64,000 nucleotides of DNA from Owenweeksia sp963758205 (GTDB taxonomy: Bacteria; Bacteroidota; Bacteroidia; Flavobacteriales; Schleiferiaceae). The stretch lies in NCBI GenBank assembly GCA_963758205.1, contig CAVWUM010000002.1, positions 496,001-560,000 on the forward strand. The letters run 5' to 3'. A program made the translations under genes and the position numbers. The notes under the pieces are model-generated. The model searched no databases, was not told the origin of the DNA, and worked only from the letters and a program-made list of their open reading frames with translations. Below, piece after piece: positions 1-8,887 of this stretch (position 1 is the stretch's first letter; each line of letters starts with the position of its first letter).

Positions 1-286
1 AAACAATTGACAGTACAAAAGGAACAGCCAGTGCAAATCCCAAAAACTTACGCTCATTCTCTATACGAGTGGCCAGGTAGGGCGAAAACTTTACTACCAG
101 GCTTGTTACGCCACCCTGTAAAAATGGAGACACCAGTAAAACGGCATCAAACAATGCGCGTATAAGCCCTACCTCTTCGGGATTAAGCCAAAGTGGAAAT
201 AACTGTAGCCAGGTAAGGTAACCTAAAAACGCCCCTATGTAGGTGATTAATGAGCCCTTAAGACCCTGCCTTATAACTACGCCCAA
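1..286 (-). CDS. Oligosaccharide flippase (Wzx-like), N-terminal part, cut by window edge
   Basis: The last 95 codons towards the left edge read on the minus strand as a membrane protein beginning MGVVIRQGLKGS, followed by hydrophobic helices and the motif LNPEEVGLIR. This start is typical of Bacteroidota polysaccharide flippases of the MATE/MOP superfamily, which move lipid-linked sugar units across the inner membrane. The start is TTG at 286: an in-frame TGA lies two codons upstream and no other start codon lies between. The protein continues beyond base 1. Its neighbours (polysaccharide enzyme, sulfotransferase, WecB) support a surface-glycan role. The family call is from the N-terminus only. 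Confidence 0.75.
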   Translation of the reverse strand, partial: MGVVIRQGLKGSLITYIGAFLGYLTWLQLFPLWLNPEEVGLIRALFDAVLLVSPFLQGGVTSLVVKFSPYLATRIENERKFLGFALAVPFVLSIV

Positions 287-416
287 TGGTCAATTTTTGA
301 TTTGATAACAACGCTGGCAAAAGTCATTAATTATTTTGGATTGTAAAGGCTTCCTATTTTAATGAAACAAAGGGTGCAGCCCAGATTTAGGGAAAGCTGC
401 GCCAAGAGCTAATTTC

Positions 417-424
417 TATATTTG
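417..424 (+). promoter_or_regulatory. Bacteroidota -7 promoter element upstream of the polysaccharide gene
   Basis: TATATTTG matches TAnnTTTG exactly. It overlaps the TTG that gives the longest reading frame of the next gene, so transcription from it would start inside that frame. No clear -33 TTG was found. Confidence 0.4.
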
Positions 425-2257
425 CCCGGTTTACTAAGCAATTTTGATTTGAATAAATATCTGGTGCTCAGGCCTCTTTCAGGTGAGGAATTTTCAGAAA
501 TACAAAACAAAAATGAAGATCAGGTTTTTGTGATGACTGAATTCCTGAAGGAGGACTTTTTAATCCCTCACACTACTGTATCATCTCAAATACAGGCCAC
601 CATGTATGAAGAGGCGCTGAATATTGTAAGCTCGCTACCTCATAGAAAAAATAAAGACTCAAGCCTGCTTGAGGCTTCACGTTTCAAAAGTATTTCACTG
701 TTTTATTATACCCGATTTATTTTGTTCAATCGGTTTGCCCTGGCCTTAAGGGAGTTTAAAGCTTATACCATTTTTAAAGATCAACTTGCCAAAGATGATA
801 CCCTTGTAATTTTTGGGGTTTCTCCTTACCTGGAAAGAGGTATAGGCGATAGCCGGATTACGGTTAAACTGCCGGATGGTGCCGAAAAAGCCATGAGTCT
901 TCTCAGGTTAGGGTTAATTTTTTTGTTGCGTACTTTAATTGGTGTTTTTTACCTATTGCGATTAAAAAAAGCCAGACACCTGTTTATAATCCCCCCGGCC
1001 GAAAAACAACCTATACTTAACCAAAACACGCTTAAACCCGAGCTCGGCAACCCAATAACCGATTACTTTACAGATGCGCTTTTTGAGCGGGCAGATAGTT
1101 ATTCTCTTGAAGAGTTTTACCCGGCCAGATTTGTAAAATCAAAAATCAACAAGAGGAACATTTTCGGAATTTTTCCCGGTAAAGCGATTTTTCTGGAGCC
1201 CTTTTTGGCCTTAGCCTTTATTAAATCAAAAATTAATAAGTCGGCCATTACATCATTGAGATTAAATGAAAGGAAGGCTTACGAAGATTTAATGGAAACC
1301 GAAACAGATGAAACCTATCGCCTGGCCAACCTTATAAATCTGGATTTATTCCGCATGAGAAAGTTTGCAGCTATCAGAATGACGGCTGCTGAATTGTTTT
1401 TTAAAAAGGCACAAGTAAAATCAATAGGCGGTATAGATGAATACAGCGTTCGAACCAAATCGGTGCTGGACGTTGCAAAGGTAAGTGGCGGCCACACTTA
1501 CTCCTTTCAGCATGGGGTGGTACATAAAAATCATGCGGGTTACCACTATCTGCCAAAGGATGCTGAAAATGTAATTTTGGTGGATGATCTGTTTATTTAC
1601 GGCACTTCAACCAAAGAAATGCTCGAATTTCATAACTACCCGGGTAACATTAATATTTCAGGACAAATAAGAACGGATATAATTCCAAGATTGAAAGCAG
1701 CCAGCACCTCGATAACCATTGATGGATTAAGCCCTAATAAGCCCATGGTACTTTGGGCCACTCAACCCGATTTGCCCGGTGATGAGCCTTCCATAAGGGA
1801 TTCTATTAGTAAAGATTTCTTCAGACTTACCAAAGAATTTCCGGATGTAAACTTTGTTCTGAAACTTCACCCCAGGGAAAGTGATTTGACCTATTATCAA
1901 AAACTTGCAGAAGAAGTAGGCACCACCAACTACCTTATCTCTAAATCAGACTTGTTTTTACTTTTAAGCAAGTGCAATATGCTGCTTACCCATTGTAGTG
2001 CCGTTGGTGCTGAAACTGTCTATTTTAACAAGCCCCTTATTGTACAGGATTACAAAAATGTGGATATCCTTAACTATATAAAATTGGGGGTGGGCATAAA
2101 GGCTTCAAATTACCTTGAATTGAAGAATGCCGTTGGTGATATTCTCAATGGAACTAAGGATATAAACAAAGAGGCCTACAAAGAATATCAACAGTATTTT
2201 AATGGTAATATTGATGGCAAAGTGGTGGAAAGGATTATAGCGAGGATAACGGCCTAG
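422..2257 (+). CDS. Polysaccharide biosynthesis glycosyltransferase-like protein (GT-B type)
   Basis: The 611-residue protein has a hydrophobic stretch around residues 160-185. Its C-terminal half looks like a GT-B nucleotide-sugar binding domain of the capsule-synthesis or CDP-glycerol glycerophosphotransferase kind: FQHGVV near residue 360, KLHPRES near 480 and HCSAVGAETVYFNKPLIV near 525. It probably transfers a sugar or sugar-phosphate in the adjoining surface-glycan pathway; the donor and acceptor cannot be read. The start is uncertain. The TTG at 422 lies inside a perfect TAnnTTTG promoter element (417-424), so translation may begin at a later codon such as ATG 533. It overlaps the convergent sulfotransferase by 4 bases. 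Confidence 0.6.
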   Translation: MPGLLSNFDLNKYLVLRPLSGEEFSEIQNKNEDQVFVMTEFLKEDFLIPHTTVSSQIQATMYEEALNIVSSLPHRKNKDSSLLEASRFKSISLFYYTRFILFNRFALALREFKAYTIFKDQLAKDDTLVIFGVSPYLERGIGDSRITVKLPDGAEKAMSLLRLGLIFLLRTLIGVFYLLRLKKARHLFIIPPAEKQPILNQNTLKPELGNPITDYFTDALFERADSYSLEEFYPARFVKSKINKRNIFGIFPGKAIFLEPFLALAFIKSKINKSAITSLRLNERKAYEDLMETETDETYRLANLINLDLFRMRKFAAIRMTAAELFFKKAQVKSIGGIDEYSVRTKSVLDVAKVSGGHTYSFQHGVVHKNHAGYHYLPKDAENVILVDDLFIYGTSTKEMLEFHNYPGNINISGQIRTDIIPRLKAASTSITIDGLSPNKPMVLWATQPDLPGDEPSIRDSISKDFFRLTKEFPDVNFVLKLHPRESDLTYYQKLAEEVGTTNYLISKSDLFLLLSKCNMLLTHCSAVGAETVYFNKPLIVQDYKNVDILNYIKLGVGIKASNYLELKNAVGDILNGTKDINKEAYKEYQQYFNGNIDGKVVERIIARITA

Positions 2258-3090
2258 CTCCAAAACTCAATACTCCTTCCCATAAATTCCTCCATCCGGC
2301 TTTTTTCATCTTTGTAATAAGGCACCACCTCCTTCTGCATTAACTGCCTCTCGGCCTTTGTTGCCTGTGGCTTCCCGGAACTGTTGAATTTAAGATACAG
2401 CGGTAATATGATGGACTGCAACCAATGTGGCACATATTCCTGAACTTTTAAACCAGCACGGTGAAGGGCGGTACTTTTCATCTTCAGAGTTTCGTTGCGG
2501 GTAGTAAAATCAAAGCTGTCGTAAAAAGTTGGATCAATACCAAGGTTTTTCGCAAGGTCTTTCATTCCGGAAACGGTATCGCCCATAAACTCTTCAAAAA
2601 TGTAAACCAGCATTCTTTCTCGGCCTATGGCCTCTTCCCATTTTTTAAGATACGTGGAATATTCACCATGCTTAAGCAAACCGGGTAATTGAATATATTC
2701 CTCCAATTCCATTTGCTTGCGGCCTGTGCGGTAGCGCTCAAAAAGATATTGCGACATCATTCTTTTGGAGGGCTCTCTTAAAATAAAAATTACCTTTGGC
2801 TTAGTCTCGAGAGCTGCGATTTGCTCCAGCGCATTTTGATGATAAATGTAGGGAGCTGTAGCTTCAAAAATCACCTTGCTGCCTTTGCAATGCTCAAAAT
2901 GCTGGTGGTAGGGCTCCAAACCGTTTTCGATGAAGTTTAAGCCTTTGTTAAAACGGTTTACATCATCAGCAAAATAAAAGGTTTCCTTGGCCTTTGATGC
3001 GCAGGCATCAGGATGGGCAGCGAGCCAAAAGTAGAGGGAACTGGTGCCGCATTTTGGGGCACCGGCAATAATAACGTTGGGTAATGTCAT
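2254..3090 (-). CDS. Sulfotransferase domain protein
   Basis: The 278-residue protein opens with VIIAGAPKCGTSSLYFWL, the 5'-phosphosulfate binding loop of PAPS-dependent sulfotransferases. Near residue 105 it has FILREPSKRMMSQYLF, which fits the 3'-phosphate binding segment (R..S). It resembles the heparan-sulfate N-deacetylase/sulfotransferase-like family and should transfer sulfate from PAPS to a hydroxyl or amino group. There is no signal peptide, so it is cytosolic. Lying inside a polysaccharide locus, it probably sulfates the surface glycan or its lipid-linked precursor; this is inferred from context. It is convergent with the previous gene, with overlapping stop codons, and divergent from the YfhO gene. 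Confidence 0.85.
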   Translation of the reverse strand: MTLPNVIIAGAPKCGTSSLYFWLAAHPDACASKAKETFYFADDVNRFNKGLNFIENGLEPYHQHFEHCKGSKVIFEATAPYIYHQNALEQIAALETKPKVIFILREPSKRMMSQYLFERYRTGRKQMELEEYIQLPGLLKHGEYSTYLKKWEEAIGRERMLVYIFEEFMGDTVSGMKDLAKNLGIDPTFYDSFDFTTRNETLKMKSTALHRAGLKVQEYVPHWLQSIILPLYLKFNSSGKPQATKAERQLMQKEVVPYYKDEKSRMEEFMGRSIEFWS

Positions 3091-3150
3091 AAAGTTATTT
3101 TCTCATGAAGACCTTCTCAGTCAGAACAAAATATCAGGATTAAAAGAAAC

Positions 3151-3169
3151 ATCCCGCTCAAAGCGGGAT
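3151..3169. other. Short hairpin between divergent sulfotransferase and YfhO genes
   Basis: ATCCCGC and GCGGGAT form a perfect 7-bp stem around a 5-base loop. No T-run follows on either strand. It could be a leader hairpin of either gene; no function can be assigned. Confidence 0.3.
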
Positions 3170-3297
3170 TAGTTCGACCTGCAATTTCAAGTCTGTTAAA
3201 ATTATCAGGAACAAGGGTCTCACTAATAAAACGGGCCAAATTTACGTAAACAAATTCCTGTTATATTAGCCGCCTTCAATAGAATTAGCCTTATAAA

Positions 3298-5778
3298 ATG
3301 AGCCATTTCAAAAAGTACCTCCACTACATTATTCCCATTATCGGACTAATAGTTGTAAACTTTATTTACTTCTACCCCGCCCTACAGGGTAAAGTGCTTG
3401 AGCAGGATGATATTATGCTGGGGTATGCCAAGGGTAAAGAGATAAGAGATTACCGGGAGACACATGGTGAAGAACCTCTTTGGACCAATGCCATGTTTAG
3501 CGGAATGCCCACTTTTCAGATTTCAACACGCTACCCCAATAACTGGCTTACGGTGCCGGCACAGGTATTGGCTTTTATTGGAGGTAATATGGCTGGTATC
3601 CACATCATTTTCAGCTTAATGTTTGGCTTTTACATTTTGATGATAGCCATGAAAACCAATCCCTGGCTCAGTGCGGTCGGGGCCATAGCTTTTGCCTTTT
3701 CGGCATTCTTTATTATATCGTTCGGAGCCGGGCATAATGCCAAGGTGCGTACCGCTGCCTTTATAGCCCCGGTGGTGATGGGTGTAATTCTCACCTACCG
3801 AAAAAAATACCTGATGGGCTTTGCCCTTACAGCCTTGTTTGTTGGGCTATCTATAAATTCAAATCACTTCCAAATAACCTATTACATGGGGCTTATGCTG
3901 CTGATAATAGCTCTAGTGGAATTGATTTATGCCATTAAGGATAAGACCGTTGGCAACTTTGCAAAGGCATCCGGAATATTGATTATTGCTGCTATTGTGG
4001 GTGTAGGCCCCAACATCAGCAACCTGTGGAGTACATATGAATATACTACAGAAACCATGCGTGGTGGTTCATCTGAGCTCAGCCACATGGAAGAATCCAA
4101 AGGCGGACTAACCTTTGACTATGCCATGAACTGGAGCTATGGGATTAGTGAAACCTTCAATTTAATTATAGCCGATTTTTCGGGTGGTGGGATGGCTCAA
4201 ACCTACGAAGGCACCGAAATGTATGAAACCTACCAACCCCGTATTGTACAAAGTATTACCTCACAGGGTACACCCCGCAATCAGGCAGAAAAGCAGGCTA
4301 ACCAATACCTGGGCTCCATGTTTTACTGGGGCGAGCAAAGCCTCGTAAATGGCGGCTATTATGTAGGTGCCGTGGTTTTCTTCCTTTTCGTACTTGGCTT
4401 TTTTATTGTTGATGGCCGAATAAAATGGTGGGTGGCCGGAGCAACGCTATTGGCCTTTATGCTGGCCTGGGGCAAGCACTTCAGGGGGTTCAACGAGTTT
4501 ATGTTCGATTATGTACCCATGTACAGCAAGTTCAGGGTTCCTTCCATGACATTTATTATTGCCTTTTTCACCATGCCATTTTTGGGTTTTTTAGCAGCCG
4601 GTAAAATCCTTAACGGAGATTATGATAAAGCTAAAATCAAAAAACACCTGCTTTACTCGCTTTATATAGTTGGCGGGCTATGTCTGTTCTTTATAGTACT
4701 GGGCGGAGCATTTTTTGATTTTGTAGGTCCGAGAGATACTGAACTGTCAAAGCAGGGCATTGACCTGAGCATACTTGAAAGCGACCGTATGGCCCTAATG
4801 CGAAACAGCGCCATTAAAACCCTTGCTTTTGCCGCTCTTACATTTGGATTACTATGGCTGCTGGTACAGCAAAAGCTAAAGCCTGTTTACATGGTTGCTG
4901 CTTTAGGCATACTTGTATTGGCCGATCAATGGAGCTTCGTAAAGCAGCATTTAGGTGCAGATGATTTTGTTACTGAAAGAGTTTATCAAAATGCTTTTGC
5001 CCAAACACAGGCCGATATAACAATTCTACAGGATAATGATCCCCATTACCGGGTTTTCAACACCACAGCAGGACTTACATCAGATTCTTACACTTCTTAT
5101 TACCATAAATCTATTGGTGGTTACCATGGTGCCAAGCTCATTCGCTACCAGGATTTAATTGATGCCCAGCTTTCGCAGGGAAATCAGGCTGCCTACAATA
5201 TGCTTAACGCGAAATGGTACATAGCTGCCGATAAGCAAAGTGGTCAAAAATTTGCCCAGCGAAATCCGCAGGCCTGTGGCAACTCATGGTTTGTTGATGA
5301 AATAAAAACTGTACCCGATGCCGATGCAGAAATGGAGGCATTATCCGGGTTTAACCCAAAGCAAACAGCCCTTGTTGACGAGCGCTATGCCGGTGAGGTT
5401 CCGCAAAACCTTAGAGCTGACAGCGCTTCTACTATCAGCTTAAAATCCTATGACCCCAAACATATGGTGTATGAGGCCAATGTGAGCAGCCCGGAGCAGT
5501 TTGCCGTGTTTTCAGAAATCTATTATGAAGGAGGTAACAATGATTGGAAGACGTATATTGATGGTGAAGAAACCGGTCACATAAGGGTAAATTACCTTCT
5601 TAGAGGGATGACAGTTCCACAGGGCAAGCACACCATAGAGTTTAAATTTGAACCCCGCTCCTACATTATGGGTGAAAAGATTTCGCTGGTATTCTCAATA
5701 ATATTGTTTGTGGCACTTATTGCTGTTGTAGCACTGGGCTGGAAAAAAGGACAAAAACCCCGGGCGGAGGTAAGTTAA
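3298..5778 (+). CDS. YfhO family membrane protein
   Basis: The 826-residue protein has many hydrophobic helices: one at residues 10-28, then a long membrane part to about residue 535. A periplasmic region of about 240 residues and a last helix near the C-terminus (about 795-815) follow. Features fit Bacteroidota YfhO proteins: the early acidic motif GKVLEQDDIMLGYAKG, an MFSGMPTFQ segment, and a C-terminal beta-rich domain with YYEGGNNDWKTYIDG. Gram-positive YfhO is linked to glycosylation of cell-wall polymers; the role here is inferred to be in surface-glycan modification. The stop lies one base from the stop of the convergent acyltransferase. Confidence 0.8.
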   Translation: MSHFKKYLHYIIPIIGLIVVNFIYFYPALQGKVLEQDDIMLGYAKGKEIRDYRETHGEEPLWTNAMFSGMPTFQISTRYPNNWLTVPAQVLAFIGGNMAGIHIIFSLMFGFYILMIAMKTNPWLSAVGAIAFAFSAFFIISFGAGHNAKVRTAAFIAPVVMGVILTYRKKYLMGFALTALFVGLSINSNHFQITYYMGLMLLIIALVELIYAIKDKTVGNFAKASGILIIAAIVGVGPNISNLWSTYEYTTETMRGGSSELSHMEESKGGLTFDYAMNWSYGISETFNLIIADFSGGGMAQTYEGTEMYETYQPRIVQSITSQGTPRNQAEKQANQYLGSMFYWGEQSLVNGGYYVGAVVFFLFVLGFFIVDGRIKWWVAGATLLAFMLAWGKHFRGFNEFMFDYVPMYSKFRVPSMTFIIAFFTMPFLGFLAAGKILNGDYDKAKIKKHLLYSLYIVGGLCLFFIVLGGAFFDFVGPRDTELSKQGIDLSILESDRMALMRNSAIKTLAFAALTFGLLWLLVQQKLKPVYMVAALGILVLADQWSFVKQHLGADDFVTERVYQNAFAQTQADITILQDNDPHYRVFNTTAGLTSDSYTSYYHKSIGGYHGAKLIRYQDLIDAQLSQGNQAAYNMLNAKWYIAADKQSGQKFAQRNPQACGNSWFVDEIKTVPDADAEMEALSGFNPKQTALVDERYAGEVPQNLRADSASTISLKSYDPKHMVYEANVSSPEQFAVFSEIYYEGGNNDWKTYIDGEETGHIRVNYLLRGMTVPQGKHTIEFKFEPRSYIMGEKISLVFSIILFVALIAVVALGWKKGQKPRAEVS

Positions 5779-5779
5779 C

Positions 5780-6277
5780 TTATCGCTCTTTTAAGGTGCG
5801 TGCAGGTATGCCACCCACAATTTTGTTGGCCCCTACATCTTTAGTAACCACACTACCAGCGGCAATTATGGCGCCTTCGCCAATAGTTACTCCCGAAAGG
5901 ATGACAACGTGATATCCAATCCATACGTTGTTTTCAATAACAATAGGTGCTTGCACGTAGCCTTGCTCCTTTATGGTTTTATCCTTTGATTCATAATTAT
6001 GATTACGGCCAATAATTTTGGTGCCGGCAGCTATAAGTACGTTGTCGCCAATTTTTACCGTAGTATCATTGGCAACAATATTTACATGTGGACCAACAAA
6101 GGAGTGGGCGCCAATTTCAATACCCTTTGGCCCAAAACATCTGGATCCATACGAAATAAATGCTGTTGGATGAACCTTTGCCTTAAAGGCCCGCAGCGAA
6201 GCTGCTCTTACTTTAGAGGCAAATTTTCCCTGGCGCAAAAAAAGGTAAACCCTGTAGAGATATCCCAATATAATCAT
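5780..6277 (-). CDS. Left-handed beta-helix (hexapeptide repeat) acyltransferase
   Basis: The 165-residue protein carries hexapeptide repeats of the type (I/V)GxxxxI, for example IGAHSFVGPHVNI, IGDNVLIAAGTKI, IENNVWIGYHVVI and IGEGAIIAAGSVV. It ends in VGGIPARTLKER, the usual tail of maltose/galactoside O-acetyltransferase-like enzymes. RNHNYES carries the likely catalytic His. It should acetylate a sugar hydroxyl using acetyl-CoA, presumably in the surface glycan. It lies 11 bases downstream of the glycosyltransferase gene on the same strand, which suggests co-transcription. Confidence 0.85.
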   Translation of the reverse strand: MIILGYLYRVYLFLRQGKFASKVRAASLRAFKAKVHPTAFISYGSRCFGPKGIEIGAHSFVGPHVNIVANDTTVKIGDNVLIAAGTKIIGRNHNYESKDKTIKEQGYVQAPIVIENNVWIGYHVVILSGVTIGEGAIIAAGSVVTKDVGANKIVGGIPARTLKER

Positions 6278-6288
6278 GGTAAAAGGCG

Positions 6289-7572
6289 CTATAGTTTTGA
6301 TTTAATAGCCTCAGCTAATTTAGTGGTAAGATGTTTTCTACTGAATTTCTCTCTGATACCACTTTCCACCTGATGTTCTACGCTATCGGCCTTCCTCAAC
6401 CAGCTTTTTAGTTCAGTAATTTGATCAGGAGTAAAAAACCGCCCGAAGCCGTTTTCATCAATTATAGTGGCAGCATCAGAGGGCAACGGGCCAATTCCGA
6501 TTATACTTTTTCCAGAGCCAATATATTCGAACAGTTTAGCCGGAATTATTCCCTCATTACCCTTAAGCATCGGTATTAATAGCAATACGTGTGTACTGCT
6601 GTTCAGGTAGCCCATTACTTCGCTATGGCTAACATAGCCGGGCATATTTACCTGTGCACAAAGGCTATCGCTTTTAAGCAGAGCCTCGCAGCCTTCGTCA
6701 AGTTTACCCACTACGTTCAGTGTAATATTCTTTTGATGATCAACCTCCAATTGGGATATAGCGTCAATCAGAGTTTGCAGTGGATATTTGATCGTAACGG
6801 TTCCCGTATAAGTAATAACAATTTTATTGGATGGTGTTGCACTCTTTTCCACCTCAATATCATCACCGTCATAGCCATTGGTTACCGGCAACAGCTTAGA
6901 ATCATCCTTTAGCTTTTCAGCCAGCAGCTTAGCAAAACCCGGACTAGCCGTGGTAATAAGGTCTGCGTTTCTCAGTACTTTCATTTCCATGGCCGTTTCC
7001 AAACTCCTGGTAATGGCCAAAGGATAAAAGTCATTGTAATAATAAATATCAGTCCATGGATCGCGGAAGTCGGCCAGCCACTTGAGGCCCGGTTGCATTT
7101 TAAGCTCCAGCCCGATAAGATGCGTTGAATGCGGAGGGCCTGTGGTTATTACGGTTTCAATATTCTCTGATTTAATCAGCTCAAGCGCCCTGGCTACAGC
7201 AAATTTTTTCCAGCCCTTACGGGGATCAGGAAAAAACAAATTCCCACGTACAAAACGGGCCGCTTTTTCCTTAAATCCTGGTTTAGAATCTTCGCTGGCA
7301 AAACCCGAATAAGGTACCTGTTTACGGCTGGTGGCTTTTTTATAGGCAGCAAAAAATTCGCGTGTTCTGGTTCTGTGTACTACTATATCCTCAGCCACTT
7401 CTTTTTCCAGTGATTCATCAATAATGGGGTAAGTAGCATATTCAGGATCAACCGTAAGTATAATCGGCTGGATGCCATTCTCCGGAAGGAATTTAGAGAA
7501 CTTTAACCAGCGCTGTACGCCCGGCCCACCAGCCGGAGGCCAGTAATATGTTATGATCAGTACCTTCTTCAT
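6289..7572 (-). CDS. Glycosyltransferase, GT-B fold (GT4-like)
   Basis: The 427-residue protein starts MKKVLIITYYWPPAGGPGVQ, the glycine-rich acceptor-side loop common in Bacteroidota family 4-like glycosyltransferases. The middle has ETVITTGPPHSTHLIG and WLADFRDPWTD. The C-terminal Rossmann domain has ITYTGTVTIKYPL, the sugar-nucleotide binding GYVSHSEVMGYL, and KLFEYIGSGKSIIGIG, the EX7E-like region. It is cytosolic or peripherally membrane-bound and acts in glycan assembly; the donor sugar is unknown. Acyltransferase and WecB genes flank it on the same strand. Confidence 0.88.
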   Translation of the reverse strand: MKKVLIITYYWPPAGGPGVQRWLKFSKFLPENGIQPIILTVDPEYATYPIIDESLEKEVAEDIVVHRTRTREFFAAYKKATSRKQVPYSGFASEDSKPGFKEKAARFVRGNLFFPDPRKGWKKFAVARALELIKSENIETVITTGPPHSTHLIGLELKMQPGLKWLADFRDPWTDIYYYNDFYPLAITRSLETAMEMKVLRNADLITTASPGFAKLLAEKLKDDSKLLPVTNGYDGDDIEVEKSATPSNKIVITYTGTVTIKYPLQTLIDAISQLEVDHQKNITLNVVGKLDEGCEALLKSDSLCAQVNMPGYVSHSEVMGYLNSSTHVLLLIPMLKGNEGIIPAKLFEYIGSGKSIIGIGPLPSDAATIIDENGFGRFFTPDQITELKSWLRKADSVEHQVESGIREKFSRKHLTTKLAEAIKSKL

Positions 7573-7646
7573 TAATCTTGATTACAGAACAATGTTAGGG
7601 GATTTTTTGGTGGGGATAAAAGGTATAGGTTTAAACAGATATACTT

Positions 7647-8714
7647 TTAAGGTAATACCTTTTTCAACGCCTCAATTATTTGCTCAGCGGTATTGCCCTT
7701 GCCATATGGTTCTTCTAAAAGACCGAACTTCTTTTGAGAGAGCATTTGGTAAGCCTTCACTATCCGATCAGGATTTGAACCGCAAACTATATTAGCTCCG
7801 ATCTCAACCAGTTCCACCCATTCGGTTTCTTCACGCAAGGTGATGCAAAACTTGCCCAGATAGTAGGCCTCTTTTTGCAAACCACCGCTATCAGTCATTA
7901 CCATATCAGAGCTTTTAATCAATCTCAGCATATCAAAATACCCCACAGGGTCTATCAACTCTGCTTTTGTACTAATTCCAAATTCAGTCAGTTTTTTCCT
8001 GGTTCGTGGATGCAAGGGAATAACCACTCTTTTCATTTCCGTAATTCGATCAATGGCAGCAAATAAATTATTTAAGGCCAGCTCCGAATCCGTATTTTCC
8101 TGGCGGTGAATGGTGGCAAGAATATAGTCAGGATTAAGTAAGGATGATTTAATTGATGCCCGTTCATCAGCCATAGCTGAATAAAATTTCACGGCATCAT
8201 ACATTATATCCCCAACAGTACAAACCAGTCCGCTTGCATTCTCCTTTTCCAGATTTTTTACGGCATTATCGGCTGGTACAAACAGGTAGTCGCTTAGCAT
8301 ATCGGTTTCTACCCTGTTCAGTTCTTCGGGCATATTGTTATTAAAACTCCTTAAACCGGCTTCTACGTGGGCAATTTTAATACCTGCCTTTTTTGCTGCC
8401 CGGGCACCAGCCAAAGTAGAGTTTGTATCACCATATACCAAAACAAGGTTTGGTTTCTCGCTTTCCAGGATTTCATGAATACCCGACTCCATTTTTGTGA
8501 GCATCTCATCCCTTGGCAGTGAGTTTATTTCAAGATAATAGTCAGGTTTAGGGATTTCCATTTCCTCAAAAAAAACGTCACTCATATTGGCATCATAGTG
8601 CTGCCCCGTGTGCAGTATAACTTCACTCCAGTTGGTAAGCTCCTTTAGCTTGCGGCTAAAGGCTGCCGCTTTTATAAATTGAGGACGGGCACCTACAATG
8701 GTGACAATTTTCAT
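7647..8714 (-). CDS. wecB: UDP-N-acetylglucosamine 2-epimerase (non-hydrolysing)
   Basis: The 355-residue protein matches the family over its whole length. It has VGARPQFIKAAA at the N-terminus, HTGQHYD near 35-41, YGDTNSTLAG with the catalytic Asp at about 96, HVEAGLR with Glu at about 118, PEELNR with Glu near 130, TIHRQEN with a catalytic His, and DSGGLQKEA in the UDP-binding half. It interconverts UDP-GlcNAc and UDP-ManNAc, supplying ManNAc-type sugars to surface glycan. It is the first gene of the minus-strand set that continues into the glycosyltransferase 74 bases downstream. The usual length for WecB is about 375 residues. Confidence 0.93.
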   Translation of the reverse strand: MKIVTIVGARPQFIKAAAFSRKLKELTNWSEVILHTGQHYDANMSDVFFEEMEIPKPDYYLEINSLPRDEMLTKMESGIHEILESEKPNLVLVYGDTNSTLAGARAAKKAGIKIAHVEAGLRSFNNNMPEELNRVETDMLSDYLFVPADNAVKNLEKENASGLVCTVGDIMYDAVKFYSAMADERASIKSSLLNPDYILATIHRQENTDSELALNNLFAAIDRITEMKRVVIPLHPRTRKKLTEFGISTKAELIDPVGYFDMLRLIKSSDMVMTDSGGLQKEAYYLGKFCITLREETEWVELVEIGANIVCGSNPDRIVKAYQMLSQKKFGLLEEPYGKGNTAEQIIEALKKVLP

Positions 8715-8887
8715 TAAGTCAATTTTAATGTGGATTTAAGTTGCGAATATCCGAAACTCAATAGCACCGCATCGCTAAAATTTGAATAAGGCTAACAAGA
8801 CCAACCTGTAAACTCCTGACTGAACATATGGTAGCTTATCAAATTCAAATAATCCTTACATTTCCAACCTGAATTAACCCGAACCCT

